DNA of 39,744 bases, from the NCBI GenBank assembly GCA_900468065.1, contig UBTA01000086.1, positions 1-39,744 on the forward strand. The letters are read 5' to 3'. Shown here piece by piece: positions 39,627-39,744 of the stretch (positions are counted from its first letter, which is position 1; every line of letters begins with the position of its first letter). Under the pieces are notes generated by a model, which did not search any database, had not been told where the DNA came from, and saw nothing but the letters and a program-made list of their open reading frames with translations. The stretch is from Hyphomicrobiales bacterium (GTDB lineage: Bacteria > Pseudomonadota > Alphaproteobacteria > Rhizobiales > Rhizobiaceae). The position numbers were made by a program, and so were the translations under genes.

Positions 39627-39744
39627 TCGAACGGCTGGCTTCGACTCAGCAGTGCCGGATGGCTGCTGACAAACCCTGAATACCATTGTCTGAAGAGAAT
39701 CGCACCCCACTCTCCGTCTTCCTCGCCCTTGTGGCGGGGATCCA

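Noticed and set aside
39627..39744. Last 118 bases after the PRISE-type reductase
   Set aside because: No gene or terminator that I can support; the window ends here.

Overview
The window reads as a piece of a Rhizobiaceae-type alphaproteobacterial chromosome (Rhizobium/Agrobacterium relatives). The basis is the GC-rich coding sequence, a choline-binding protein of the ChoX type, an OpgB/CgmB-like phosphoglycerol transferase, a CASTOR/POLLUX-like channel and the general gene style. This is inference from gene content; no database search was run.

Bases 1 to about 14,290 are the right-hand part of an integrated temperate element (prophage or phage-like island) inserted at the 3' end of a tRNA-Lys(CUU) gene. 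A tyrosine integrase and a putative excisionase lie next to the tRNA; the left end is outside the window. The element has a lambda-like immunity layout. A leftward operon (3248 down to 1) encodes a Cro-like protein, a GapR-like (DUF2312) nucleoid protein, a GcrA-like helix-turn-helix protein, several small proteins, one frameshifted gene and a C5-cytosine methyltransferase cut by the window edge. The divergent rightward unit encodes an S24-peptidase CI/LexA-like repressor, a 62-aa protein and a DUF3800 cargo gene. A second divergent promoter region near 5.95 kb drives two small leftward genes and a long, tightly overlapped rightward early operon (6026-14217). That operon holds RecT, a NinB-like protein, a DUF5131 protein, an HNH nuclease, a ppGpp-hydrolase-like HD protein, Xis and Int. 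Five copies of a 17-bp operator, TCGTAC-N5-GTACGA and variants, sit at these two control regions and nowhere else I could see, so one repressor probably controls both. No head, tail, terminase or lysis genes are visible here.

A second point of interest in the element is a previously hidden antisense gene (11371-11550, minus). It encodes a paralogue of the 62-aa protein made from the repressor transcript (4074-4262). Both copies are placed to be expressed when the early operon is off.

From 14,286 rightward is host chromosome: tRNA-Lys, PhzF, NUDIX and EEP-family enzymes, a DUF4189 secreted protein, a three-gene ABC importer of the Fe(III)/aminoethylphosphonate type (minus), the CASTOR/POLLUX-like channel, an aldo/keto reductase, a truncated VapC toxin, an Lrp regulator divergent from a RocB-like M20 peptidase, a membrane phosphoglycerol-transferase-like enzyme, and a PLP aminotransferase. 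Then come a BetI-like TetR divergent from choX, a zinc alcohol dehydrogenase, a 33-aa membrane protein, ilvC with a clear terminator, and a TetR gene with a palindromic operator. After two small secreted proteins, a short mosaic (about 36.69-37.56 kb) carries a DfrA12-like dihydrofolate reductase and an IS1182-type transposase remnant, breaking a third secreted-protein gene. A LysR regulator divergent from a PRISE-type short-chain reductase closes the window.
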